Positions 7,879 through 15,289 of a stretch of DNA of 49,950 nucleotides are shown here, piece after piece. The DNA comes from Streptomyces sp. A1277. Lineage in GTDB: Bacteria; Actinomycetota; Actinomycetes; Streptomycetales; Streptomycetaceae. The translations under genes and the position numbers were made by a program. The stretch covers positions 1 to 49,950 of the forward strand of contig NZ_SSBI01000058.1 in NCBI RefSeq assembly GCF_004795015.1, in the 5' to 3' direction. A model generated the notes under the pieces. It worked only from the letters and a program-made list of their open reading frames with translations. It searched no databases and was not told the DNA's origin. How positions within the stretch are numbered: position 1 is the first letter of the stretch; every line of letters begins with the position of its first letter.

Positions 7879-9615
7879 ATGAGAAGCACGACCCCGAGAG
7901 CCGCGTTCCGCCGCATCGCAGGCGTGGTCGCCTCGGCCGGCCTGCTGGCCGCCGGCACGCTCGCGCTGGGCGGACCGGCCCGGGCGGCCGTTCCCGAGTT
8001 CACGCTCGGTGGCCCCGCCGACACGGCCCTGCACCCGTATCCGGCCACGGGCACCCCGCAGAAGGCGGCCCTGGGCATCACGGTCACCAACCCGTCCGAG
8101 GACGAGGAGAACGGCGTCTTCGACGGTGAGTACACCGTCCGCTTCGACTTCGGCGGGCTCGCCGGCGTCGCGGACGTCTCCTTCGGCGAGGACGGCAGCC
8201 TGGACTGCGAGCGGACCGGGACGACCGCCGTCTGCCACGACTACGGGATCCGGCCCGGCCTGAGCACCCTCGCCGAACTCGGCCTCAGCGCTGCCGAGGG
8301 CGGCAAGGACGGCGACACCGGCACCATCGCGGTCACGGCGGAGGCGGAGGGAGCCACCTTCCGGGCGTTCACCGCGCGCGTCACCGTCGGCGGGCCCGAC
8401 CTCTCGATGAAGCGGCTGCCGTTCAGGACGGAGCTGAAGCCGGGGGACAGCCAGCCGGTGCCCATCACCTTCACCAACAACGGCACCCGCGCCGCCGACG
8501 GCGTCCTGCTCACCCTGCGCAACACCCGGGGCATGGAGTTCACCGAGCGGTACCAGAACTGCGAGTACGGCGAGGACGAGGCGGGCATGGGCAGCCCCGG
8601 CGCCTGGACCACCGCCCTGTGCGCCTTCCCGGGCAGCTACGAGCCCGGCGCCACCTACACGCTCGCCGAGCCGCCGGTGATCCGGGCCACGGAGCGCGCG
8701 TTCCACGACTCGTTCCTCTACCGCATCGCCGAGGACGGCAGCGACGCCCGCGCGGCGCTGCGGGACGGTGCCCGGTTCAGCCCCGGCAAGGGCGCCGCGC
8801 TCGCCCTGCGCAGGAGCCCTGCGGTCCGCTCGGCCGACCTGAACCCCGGCGACAACCAGCAGGACGTCGACTTCCGTACGGCCAACAGCGCCGACTTCGC
8901 GGCCTACGGCGACGAGGCCGGGGGCGCGGCGGGTGACACGGTCGACGTGACCGTCGGCTTCCGCAACAAGGGGCCCGCCTGGGTCGGGTACATCCGCTCC
9001 GGCGAGGACGTCGCCACCGTCGACTTCACCGTGCCCGACGGCACCTATGTCGTCACCAAGCCGGACGTCTGCCGGGGCGTGACCAAGGACGGCGACTACC
9101 GCGAGGACCAGAAGAAGGCCCCGCGCTACTTCTGCTCCACGCCCATGTCCGTACGCGAGGACGCCGACTTCGCCCTGCCCTTCCGGCTGAAGATCGTCAC
9201 CGTGGAGGCAGGGGCGACCGGCGCGGTCGTCGTCCGCAACACCCACCTCCAGGCCCCCGCGCTGCCCTTCGACCCCGAGCCCGCCAACAACAGGGCGTCC
9301 CTGGTGCTCAACGCCGAGGGCTCCGGCGCCACGACGGGCGGCTCCGGCTCCGGCGGCTCGGCCTCGGGCTCCGGGGGCACCGGCGCCACGACCGGTTCCG
9401 GCGCGGGCGGCTCGTCCTCGGCGGGCACGACGGGTGCGGCGGGAACGACGGGCACGACCGGCACGACCGGCACGACCGGCTCCGGTTCCGGCGACACCGG
9501 CGGAGCGCTCGCCGCCACCGGGACCGTCGCGCTCGCGGCGTCCGGCGCGGCCCTCGCCGCACTGCTCGCGGGCGGCGTCCTGTTCACGGCCTCCCGCCAC
9601 CGCGCGACGCGCTGA
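7879..9615 (+). CDS. Secreted, sortase-anchored (LAATG) surface protein
   Basis: A Sec signal peptide (RRIAGVVASAGLLAAGTLALGG, cleavage likely after ARA near residue 36) is followed by about 450 residues of extracellular beta-rich sequence. Segments such as ITFTNNGTRAADGVLLTLRN and DVTVGFRNKGPAWVGYI look like CARDB/DUF11-type immunoglobulin-like folds. A Gly/Ser/Thr-rich wall-spanning linker follows, then LAATG (544-548), a hydrophobic helix and a basic tail RHRATR. LAXTG is the known recognition sequence of class E sortases in Streptomyces, so the protein is probably covalently attached to peptidoglycan. RBS AGAGGG lies upstream of the ATG. Ligand or function is unknown. The gene is monocistronic, with terminators on both sides. 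Confidence 0.88.
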   Translation: MRSTTPRAAFRRIAGVVASAGLLAAGTLALGGPARAAVPEFTLGGPADTALHPYPATGTPQKAALGITVTNPSEDEENGVFDGEYTVRFDFGGLAGVADVSFGEDGSLDCERTGTTAVCHDYGIRPGLSTLAELGLSAAEGGKDGDTGTIAVTAEAEGATFRAFTARVTVGGPDLSMKRLPFRTELKPGDSQPVPITFTNNGTRAADGVLLTLRNTRGMEFTERYQNCEYGEDEAGMGSPGAWTTALCAFPGSYEPGATYTLAEPPVIRATERAFHDSFLYRIAEDGSDARAALRDGARFSPGKGAALALRRSPAVRSADLNPGDNQQDVDFRTANSADFAAYGDEAGGAAGDTVDVTVGFRNKGPAWVGYIRSGEDVATVDFTVPDGTYVVTKPDVCRGVTKDGDYREDQKKAPRYFCSTPMSVREDADFALPFRLKIVTVEAGATGAVVVRNTHLQAPALPFDPEPANNRASLVLNAEGSGATTGGSGSGGSASGSGGTGATTGSGAGGSSSAGTTGAAGTTGTTGTTGTTGSGSGDTGGALAATGTVALAASGAALAALLAGGVLFTASRHRATR

Positions 9616-9626
9616 CACAGCGCAGA

Positions 9627-9662
9627 GAAACGGCCGGCCCCGGGCGTCCCCGGAGCCGGCCG
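9627..9662 (+). terminator. Terminator after the LAATG surface protein
   Basis: A perfect 10-bp stem, AACGGCCGGC with GCCGGCCGTT, has a 16-nt loop and starts 12 nt past the stop codon. It may also act on transcripts arriving from the right. Confidence 0.75.
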
Positions 9663-9925
9663 TTCCTGGAGAAACCAACGGTCCCTCCGAGTGACCGGGC
9701 TGCTGTCCCCTGCCGACCGGTCACGCACGCCGGTGCGCGGTCCCACGGCGTACACGCGGTACGCCACACGCCCCGGCGGAGCCACGCGTGGTTTCCATCG
9801 AGAGCCGCCCCTGGCTGGCACGGACACCGGGACCAACGAAGCCGCGCCGGGCCCGGTCACGCGCCGTACGGGTGAGACTCCGCCCGAACTGGGATACGCC
9901 CCTACAGCCCCCGGGGGGCGCCGGG
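9663..9925. other. Non-coding gap, no convincing element
   Basis: This lies between the terminator of the surface-protein gene and the end of the convergent chorismate mutase gene. Short open frames here lack ribosome binding sites and recognisable protein sequence. I see no repeat or hairpin beyond the GC-rich background. Confidence 0.5.
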
Positions 9926-10216
9926 TCAGACCCGGCCCCGGCACAGCTCCAGCAGCGTCATCGCCAGCGAGGTGCCCGGCCTGCCCAGCGCGTCGCGGTA
10001 GCGGGCCAGGATCTCCATCTCGCGGGACAGGTTGACCCGGCGGCCGCCCGAGGTCATCCGGGCCTCCTGGATCACCGAGGACACGGCCATCCGTTCCTGG
10101 ACGAGCCCGATGATCCGGTCGTCCAGGGAGTCGATGCGGGTGCGGGCGTCGCCGATCAGGGACGCGGCCTCCTCGGTGCGGGCGCCGGTCGCCTCGGTGA
10201 CGGTCTTGCTGCTCAT
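9926..10216 (-). CDS. Chorismate mutase, AroQ type
   Basis: This 96-residue all-helical protein has the AroQ pattern: a helix with ARTRIDSLDDRIIGLVQERM, then a second region NLSREMEILARYRDALG. The conserved Arg, Asp and Arg of the first helix are visible. The enzyme converts chorismate to prephenate, the branch point toward phenylalanine and tyrosine. Length matches monofunctional AroQ enzymes, and there is no prephenate dehydratase or secretion signal. RBS GGGAG lies 8 nt before the ATG. On the same strand, 180 nt upstream, is a 23-codon reading frame with Phe and Tyr codons followed by a strong hairpin, so expression is probably controlled by attenuation. Confidence 0.88.
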   Translation of the reverse strand: MSSKTVTEATGARTEEAASLIGDARTRIDSLDDRIIGLVQERMAVSSVIQEARMTSGGRRVNLSREMEILARYRDALGRPGTSLAMTLLELCRGRV

Positions 10217-10277
10217 GATGGGTCTCCCGGTGAGTGAGGTGCGGCTCCCCGGGGGCGACGGGCCCGGAACGCCAGAA

Positions 10278-10303
10278 CGCCCCGGGCCTGTCGGCCCGGG
10301 GCG
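10278..10303 (-). terminator. Candidate attenuator hairpin upstream of chorismate mutase
   Basis: A perfect 11-bp GC stem (10293-10303 with 10278-10288, four-base loop) lies 24 nt after the leader stop and 61 nt before the chorismate mutase ATG. No T-tract follows, which is common in this phylum. Its 5' arm could instead pair with a GGCCCG in the leader codons, giving a possible antiterminator. Confidence 0.6.
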
Positions 10304-10327
10304 CCTGGAACGTTGCTCGTCAGTTGC

Positions 10328-10399
10328 TCAAGCAGCACGACCATGGCAGCCGGCGGGCCGGATGCCATAGGTAAAGACGAAGGTCGTGTGCTGACGCAT
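10328..10399 (-). CDS. Phe/Tyr leader peptide (23 codons) for chorismate mutase
   Basis: This short frame starts with ATG at 10399 and has Phe, Phe and Tyr at positions 7, 9 and 11 (FVFTY), written TTC, TTT and TAT. TTT and TAT are rare in this genome. A -10-like TACTGT (10404-10409) ends four bases before the ATG, so translation would be nearly leaderless. The Phe/Tyr codons lie in the loop of a possible hairpin whose arms are 10382-10393 and 10333-10342. After the stop comes a strong hairpin and then the chorismate mutase gene. The layout matches ribosome-mediated attenuation. No protein function is expected for the peptide. Confidence 0.6.
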   Translation of the reverse strand: MRQHTTFVFTYGIRPAGCHGRAA

Positions 10400-10499
10400 G
10401 GGGACAGTATGGGCCCATCCCCGCCGCCGGCCCATCCCGGGCCCGGATGGTGAGACGCAGGCCGCCCGCCGGACGGCGAGGGAAACTTCCGGCCGCCGG

Positions 10500-10505
10500 T
10501 AGAAT
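10500..10505 (+). promoter_or_regulatory. Putative -10 box of guaA
   Basis: TAGAAT fits the HrdB-type consensus and lies 39 nt before the GTG start, leaving a ~33-nt leader with RBS GGAAGG. No good -35 hexamer is visible at 16-18 nt spacing. Confidence 0.4.
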
Positions 10506-10544
10506 TGGAGGACCGACCCCTCTCCACCGCCGGAAGGCCGCCCC

Positions 10545-12131
10545 GTGCCAGCAGCACCCCCCGCCGCCCCCGACACCACCACCGACGTGGTTCTCGTTGT
10601 CGACTTCGGCGCGCAGTACGCCCAGCTCATCGCCCGACGCGTCCGTGAGGCCCGGGTCTACAGCGAGATCGTCCCGTCCACGATGCCGGTGGCCGAGATG
10701 CTGGCCAAGAACCCCCGGGCGATCATCCTGTCCGGCGGGCCCTCCTCGGTGTACGCCGAGGGCGCGCCCTCGCTGGACCGTGCGCTGTTCGAGGCCGGGG
10801 TCCCCGTCTTCGGCATGTGCTACGGCTTCCAGCTGATGGCGACCACGCTCGGCGGCACCGTCGACGACAACGGCGCCCGCGAGTACGGCCGCACCCCGCT
10901 CGCCGTCTCCAAGTCCGGCTCCACCCTCTTCGAGGGCACCCCGGCCGAGCAGTCGGTGTGGATGTCGCACGGCGACGCCTGCTCCGCCGCCCCCGAGGGC
11001 TTCACCGTCACCGCGTCCACGGACGTCGTCCCGGTCGCCGCCTTCGAGAACGACGAGAAGAAGCTCTACGGCGTCCAGTACCACCCCGAGGTCATGCACT
11101 CCACGCACGGCCAGCAGGTCCTGGAGCACTTCCTGTACCGGGGCGCGGGCATCGAGCCGGCCTGGACCACGGGCAACGTGATCGAGGAGCAGGTCGCCGC
11201 GATCCGCGCGCAGGTCGGGGACAAGCGCGCCATCTGCGGGCTGTCCGGCGGCGTGGACTCCGCCGTCGCCGCCGCACTCGTGCAGAAGGCCATCGGCTCC
11301 CAGCTCACCTGCGTCTACGTCGACCACGGCCTGATGCGCAAGGACGAGACCGAGCAGGTCGAGAAGGACTTCGTCGCCGCGACCGGCGCGAAGCTGAAGG
11401 TCGTCGACGCGGAGAAGCGCTTCCTCGACGCCCTGGCCGGCGTGTCCGACCCGGAGCAGAAGCGGAAGATCATCGGCCGCGAGTTCATCCGCGTCTTCGA
11501 GCAGGCCCAGCTGGAGATCCTCCAGGAGGAGGGCCCCGAGGTCGCCTTCCTCGTGCAGGGCACGCTCTACCCGGACGTCGTGGAGTCCGGCGGCGGCACC
11601 GGCACCGCCAACATCAAGTCCCACCACAACGTGGGCGGCCTCCCCGAGGACATCGAGTTCGAGCTCGTCGAGCCGTTGCGCCAGCTGTTCAAGGACGAGG
11701 TCCGGATGGTCGGCCAGGAGCTCGGCCTGCCCGAGGAGATCGTGCAGCGCCAGCCCTTCCCGGGCCCCGGCCTCGGCATCCGCATCGTCGGCGAGGTCAC
11801 CAAGGAGCGGCTCGACCTGCTGCGCGATGCCGACGCCATCGCCCGCGAGGAGCTGACCAAGGCCGGCCTGGACCGCGACATCTGGCAGTGCCCGGTGGTC
11901 CTGCTCGCGGACGTCCGCAGCGTCGGCGTCCAGGGCGACGGCCGCACCTACGGCCACCCGATCGTGCTGCGCCCGGTCTCCTCCGAGGACGCCATGACCG
12001 CCGACTGGTCGCGGCTGCCCTACGAGACCCTCGCCAAGATCTCCACCCGCATCACCAACGAGGTCGCCGACGTCAACCGCGTGGTGCTCGACGTGACGAG
12101 CAAGCCGCCGGGGACGATCGAGTGGGAGTGA
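10545..12131 (+). CDS. guaA: GMP synthase (glutamine-hydrolysing)
   Basis: It converts XMP, ATP and glutamine to GMP. The N-terminal class I glutamine amidotransferase carries the triad Cys92 (GMCYG), His180 and Glu182 (YHPEV). The ATP-pyrophosphatase domain has the PP-loop LSGGVDSA (234-239), and the C-terminal dimerisation domain ends in the usual KPPGTIEWE. The 528-aa length is normal. The start is a GTG with GGAAGG 7 nt upstream. The N-terminus carries a 12-residue Pro/Ala extension before DVVLVVDFGAQYAQLI. The gene is divergent from the chorismate mutase unit and closed by a strong hairpin. Confidence 0.98.
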   Translation: MPAAPPAAPDTTTDVVLVVDFGAQYAQLIARRVREARVYSEIVPSTMPVAEMLAKNPRAIILSGGPSSVYAEGAPSLDRALFEAGVPVFGMCYGFQLMATTLGGTVDDNGAREYGRTPLAVSKSGSTLFEGTPAEQSVWMSHGDACSAAPEGFTVTASTDVVPVAAFENDEKKLYGVQYHPEVMHSTHGQQVLEHFLYRGAGIEPAWTTGNVIEEQVAAIRAQVGDKRAICGLSGGVDSAVAAALVQKAIGSQLTCVYVDHGLMRKDETEQVEKDFVAATGAKLKVVDAEKRFLDALAGVSDPEQKRKIIGREFIRVFEQAQLEILQEEGPEVAFLVQGTLYPDVVESGGGTGTANIKSHHNVGGLPEDIEFELVEPLRQLFKDEVRMVGQELGLPEEIVQRQPFPGPGLGIRIVGEVTKERLDLLRDADAIAREELTKAGLDRDIWQCPVVLLADVRSVGVQGDGRTYGHPIVLRPVSSEDAMTADWSRLPYETLAKISTRITNEVADVNRVVLDVTSKPPGTIEWE

Positions 12132-12152
12132 CCTCCCCCGCAGTACGCGACT

Positions 12153-12186
12153 GATGCCGCCGCCCGGCGTTCCGGGCGGCGGCATC
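12153..12186 (+). terminator. guaA terminator
   Basis: A perfect 15-bp stem (12153-12167 with 12172-12186) with a CGTT loop begins 21 nt after the guaA stop. Confidence 0.88.
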
Positions 12187-12289
12187 GTCGTATCCGCCCG
12201 GCCCGAATCGGTACGTGATCGCTCTGGCCACCTGGGGTGACCGGCGGTAGCTTCCGAGCGAATGCCCTGGGAGCCCCCGAGGAGTCGCC

Positions 12290-13060
12290 ATGCCCGAGCC
12301 CACGCCCCTGCCCGTCGAGCAGCTGCACTTCGCGATGCCGCCCGTCCACCAGTCGCCCGACGAGGAACGCGCCCACCGCAAGGAGCGGCTGGCCGGCGCG
12401 CTGCGGCTGTTCGGTTCGTACGGCTACGAGGACGGCGTCTCCGGCCACATCACCGCGCGCGACCCGGAGTTCACCTCCTGCTTCTGGGTCAACCCGTTCG
12501 GCGTCCCGTTCGACGAGGTGCGCCCCGACGACCTGGTCCTGGTCAACGGCGAGGGCCAGGTCCTCCAGGGACGCCACCACGTCAACCAGGCGGCCTTCAC
12601 CGTCCACGCCCAGGTCCACCTGGCCCGCCCGGACGTCGTCGCGGTCGCCCACACCCACTCCGAGCACGGCGGCGCACTGGCCGCGCTGGGCGAGCTGATC
12701 GACCCCCTCACCCAGGAGTCCTGCGCCTTCTACGAGGACCACGCCCTGTACGACGCGTACACCGGGGTCGTGGTGGACGAGGAGGAGGGGCGCCGGATCG
12801 CCGCCGCGCTCGGGGGCCGCAAGGCGGTCATCCTGCGCAACCACGGGCTGCTGACCGTGGGCGACTCGGTGGACGCGGCGGCCTGGTGGTTCCTCGCCCT
12901 GGAGCGGTCCTGCCGGATCCAGCTGGCCGCGCGGGCGGCCGGAAAGCCCGTGCTGATCGAACACCGGGACGCGGTCGCCACCCGCGAACAGCTCGGCAGC
13001 GATCTCGTCGCCTGGATCAACTACCAGCCGCTCTGGCGCCGCATCTCTCGAACATTCTGA
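12290..13060 (+). CDS. Class II aldolase/adducin family protein
   Basis: This 256-residue protein has the zinc-binding aldolase II fold. SGHITARDPEF marks the N-terminal part, HTHSEHGG carries metal-ligand histidines, and RNHGLLTVG supplies the third region. The family includes fuculose-phosphate and ribulose-phosphate aldolases and epimerases, and also adducin-like proteins that bind no sugar phosphate, so the substrate is open. A GAGGAG RBS precedes the ATG. It follows the guaA terminator and probably starts its own transcript. Confidence 0.88.
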   Translation: MPEPTPLPVEQLHFAMPPVHQSPDEERAHRKERLAGALRLFGSYGYEDGVSGHITARDPEFTSCFWVNPFGVPFDEVRPDDLVLVNGEGQVLQGRHHVNQAAFTVHAQVHLARPDVVAVAHTHSEHGGALAALGELIDPLTQESCAFYEDHALYDAYTGVVVDEEEGRRIAAALGGRKAVILRNHGLLTVGDSVDAAAWWFLALERSCRIQLAARAAGKPVLIEHRDAVATREQLGSDLVAWINYQPLWRRISRTF

Positions 13061-13186
13061 CGAAGTCGCCCGCCCGGTGTGCCCCGATGCGGCAACCACC
13101 CGTCCCGTACGGCACAATTCGCAGCAATCACCGCCGAGTTGATCAGTCGAGGGCGGTACCAGGGGCAGGAAAGGGCGGCGTTCTCC

Positions 13187-14452
13187 GTGGCGTTGGACGA
13201 GGCACGACAGGGCGTGCACGGCGGAGGCTGCACGTGCGGCGACTGCCCGCACGGGGCGCGCCAGGGGCACCGGCGCGCGGTGGCCGCCTTCCTGGTCAAG
13301 CGGGACGAGTTCGCCGCCGGACAGGGGCTGCCGGCCGGGGTCGCCCAGTCCGCGTCCGCGGCCCGGCAGTGGATCTCCGACGAACTCACCGAGTCCGCGC
13401 GGGCCGTCGCCGACCGGGGCCGGGAGGCCGGGGACGCCTGGCTGTACCGGGTGTGGCAGCGCACCCTGGTCATCGTCTGGGGCGCCCTCGCCGTGCTGGC
13501 CATCGCCGAGGCCGCCACCGCGATCGGCGCGGGCTGGAGCCACGCCCGTACCGCCGGACTGGTCGCGGGGTTCGTCACCGCCGGGCTGCTGACCGGCGCC
13601 GCCCACGTCCACCGGGCGCGCGGCGGCCTCCTCGCGCCGCTGATCGGCGAGGACAACCGGCTCTCCACCTCCCGCACGGTCGCCGCGTCCTGGGTGCTGC
13701 TCGCCGTCTTCTCCGTGCTCGTCCTCGCCCTCCAGCTGGCCGCCGCCTCCGACCACGCGCGGCGCGACGAGCTGATCGACGGCCTGGACCTGGCGCGCGG
13801 CGCCGGGGTGGTGTCCGTGCTGGCGCTGGTGTGCGCCGTCGCGGTGGCCGTCCGCCGGGTGGTGAGCGTACGGGTGCTGTCCGGGCGGCTCCAGAAGCTG
13901 CGGGCCGACCGGCCGCGCGCGGCGGACCTGCTCACCGACGACTCGGGGCGCGGCGGCTTCACGGACGTGCAGTACGTGCTGGTGTCCACCGTCGCCGTGG
14001 TGTTCGCCGCGGTCCGGCTGGCCCGCCGACCCGAGCAGCTGCCCGACCTGCCGTGGGGGCTCGCCCTGCTGGTGGCCGTCTCGGCGGCCGTCTACTTCAC
14101 CGGCAAGTACGGCGAGGGCGGCCGGCCCGTCGTGCTGTCCGTGGTCCGGTCCCGGGAGGCGGGCGACCTGGACGCGCCGATCCGGACCGGCGACGACATC
14201 GAGATCCGGGGCGCGGGGTTCGTGCCGCCCGGCGCCGGGTCCCCGGACCGGCTGGCCCGCGTCGTCGTGCGGATCGGCTCCGTCCACGTCCACGTCCCGC
14301 TCATCCCGGTCACCGGCGGCTTCGCCAACCCCTCCGACACGCTGCTGACCGTGCCGGTCCCGGTGGAGGTGGAGCCGGGCGTGGTCGAGGTGCAGGTCGT
14401 GACGGCCGCGGGCACCGAGTCCAACCGCGTGGCGATCGACGTGACCGACTGA
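13187..14452 (+). CDS. Polytopic membrane protein with CxCxxC motif and TIG-like C-terminal domain
   Basis: No named family is recognised. The N-terminal ~90 residues are soluble and contain CTCGDCPHG, a possible metal or redox motif. Hydrophobic segments follow: VIVWGALAVLAIAEAATAIG, then AGLVAGFVTAGLLTG, WVLLAVFSVLVLAL, VVSVLALVCAVAVAV, YVLVSTVAVVFAAV and GLALLVAVSAAVYF, about six helices. The last ~95 residues (GDDIEIRGAGF to the end) read like an IPT/TIG immunoglobulin-like domain, probably outside the membrane. The GTG at 13187 is preceded by AGGAAAGG; an ATG at 13079 would add 36 unconvincing residues. It lies 126 nt after the aldolase-family gene, on the same strand. Confidence 0.75.
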   Translation: MALDEARQGVHGGGCTCGDCPHGARQGHRRAVAAFLVKRDEFAAGQGLPAGVAQSASAARQWISDELTESARAVADRGREAGDAWLYRVWQRTLVIVWGALAVLAIAEAATAIGAGWSHARTAGLVAGFVTAGLLTGAAHVHRARGGLLAPLIGEDNRLSTSRTVAASWVLLAVFSVLVLALQLAAASDHARRDELIDGLDLARGAGVVSVLALVCAVAVAVRRVVSVRVLSGRLQKLRADRPRAADLLTDDSGRGGFTDVQYVLVSTVAVVFAAVRLARRPEQLPDLPWGLALLVAVSAAVYFTGKYGEGGRPVVLSVVRSREAGDLDAPIRTGDDIEIRGAGFVPPGAGSPDRLARVVVRIGSVHVHVPLIPVTGGFANPSDTLLTVPVPVEVEPGVVEVQVVTAAGTESNRVAIDVTD

Positions 14453-14609
14453 CCGCGCCCGCTGTGAACCCGGCCCGCACGGGGTCCTCCCGCCGGCTTC
14501 GTACGTAAGGTCGGGTGACGGGCCGTACGGTCCGGTGGCAGCGGCCGGGTGGCCGCACGGCGCGGCGCGCACGGCACAGAGCGGTGCGGTCGCCGAAGGC
14601 GGGAGAAGC

Positions 14610-15119
14610 ATGCACGGGTACGGCGGTAACGGGCGGGGCCTCGGCGAGGCCAGGAGCCTGCGGGACCTGGCACGGGAGCACGCCCTGCTGCCCCTGCGGA
14701 TCTTCCTCGGGGTCACCTTCGTCTACGCGGCGCTCGACAAGCTCACCGACAGCGCGTTCTTCCACGCCACCGGCCCCGGGTCCATCGGCGAGCAGATGCA
14801 GGCGGTGCGCGACTCCGCCGCGATCCCCGCCCTGGTCGACCTCGCGCTGAAGGGACCGTCCGGCTTCGGGTACGCCATCGCCTTCGGCGAACTCGCCGTC
14901 GGGATCGGCACCCTGCTCGGCCTGTGGACCAGGATCGCCGCGCTCGGCGGGGCCCTGATCTCGCTGAGCCTGTGGCTGACCGTCAGCTGGCAGGTCTCCC
15001 CGTACTACCTCGGCAACGACCTCGTCTACCTCATGGCCTGGCTGCCGCTGCTGCTCGGCGGGGCCGCGTCGCTCTCCCTGGACGCCGTTCTCGCGGCGCG
15101 GCGGCGGCGGATCCGGTAG
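14610..15119 (+). CDS. DoxX-family membrane protein
   Basis: This 169-residue protein has four transmembrane helices and DoxX features: LLPLRIFLGVTFVYAALDKL at the start, FGYAIAFGELAVGIGTLLGLWTR in the middle, then LVYLMAWLPLLLGG. DoxX proteins are small inner-membrane proteins linked in mycobacteria to thiol/redox stress complexes; the role here is inferred only from family. The ATG at 14610 has an ideal RBS (GGGAGA, 14601-14606), so the longer in-frame start at 14535 is rejected. Its 3' end overlaps the convergent small membrane-protein gene by 94 nt. Confidence 0.88.
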   Translation: MHGYGGNGRGLGEARSLRDLAREHALLPLRIFLGVTFVYAALDKLTDSAFFHATGPGSIGEQMQAVRDSAAIPALVDLALKGPSGFGYAIAFGELAVGIGTLLGLWTRIAALGGALISLSLWLTVSWQVSPYYLGNDLVYLMAWLPLLLGGAASLSLDAVLAARRRRIR

Positions 15120-15289
15120 CCGATCCAGGTGACCAGGAGGGCCGTCCACAGGCCGCCGGTGAACAGCCCGATGAAGAACTGTGGCGGGGCGTCCCAGAAG
15201 CCCGCCGCGTCCCACGCGTAACCGGCGGCCAGGGCCAGCATCACCAGGCCGGCCACGGCCCGTCCGGGCCGGATCTCATGACGCGGCAC
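15026..15289 (-). CDS. Small two-helix membrane protein
   Basis: This 87-residue protein has two hydrophobic helices (AVAGLVMLALAAGYAW and FFIGLFTGGLWTALLVTWIGY) and a basic then Ser-rich tail. The GTG start at 15289 lies inside the end of the PspC/toastrack gene (14-nt overlap), which suggests translational coupling and a shared role in the envelope-stress unit. The 3' end runs 94 nt into the convergent doxX gene. No family is recognised. Confidence 0.7.
   Translation of the reverse strand: MPRHEIRPGRAVAGLVMLALAAGYAWDAAGFWDAPPQFFIGLFTGGLWTALLVTWIGYRIRRRRAARTASRESDAAPPSSSGSQAMR

Noticed and set aside
9616..9925. Short plus-strand frames as small genes
   Set aside because: No ribosome binding site, no recognisable sequence, and they run into the antisense of chorismate mutase.
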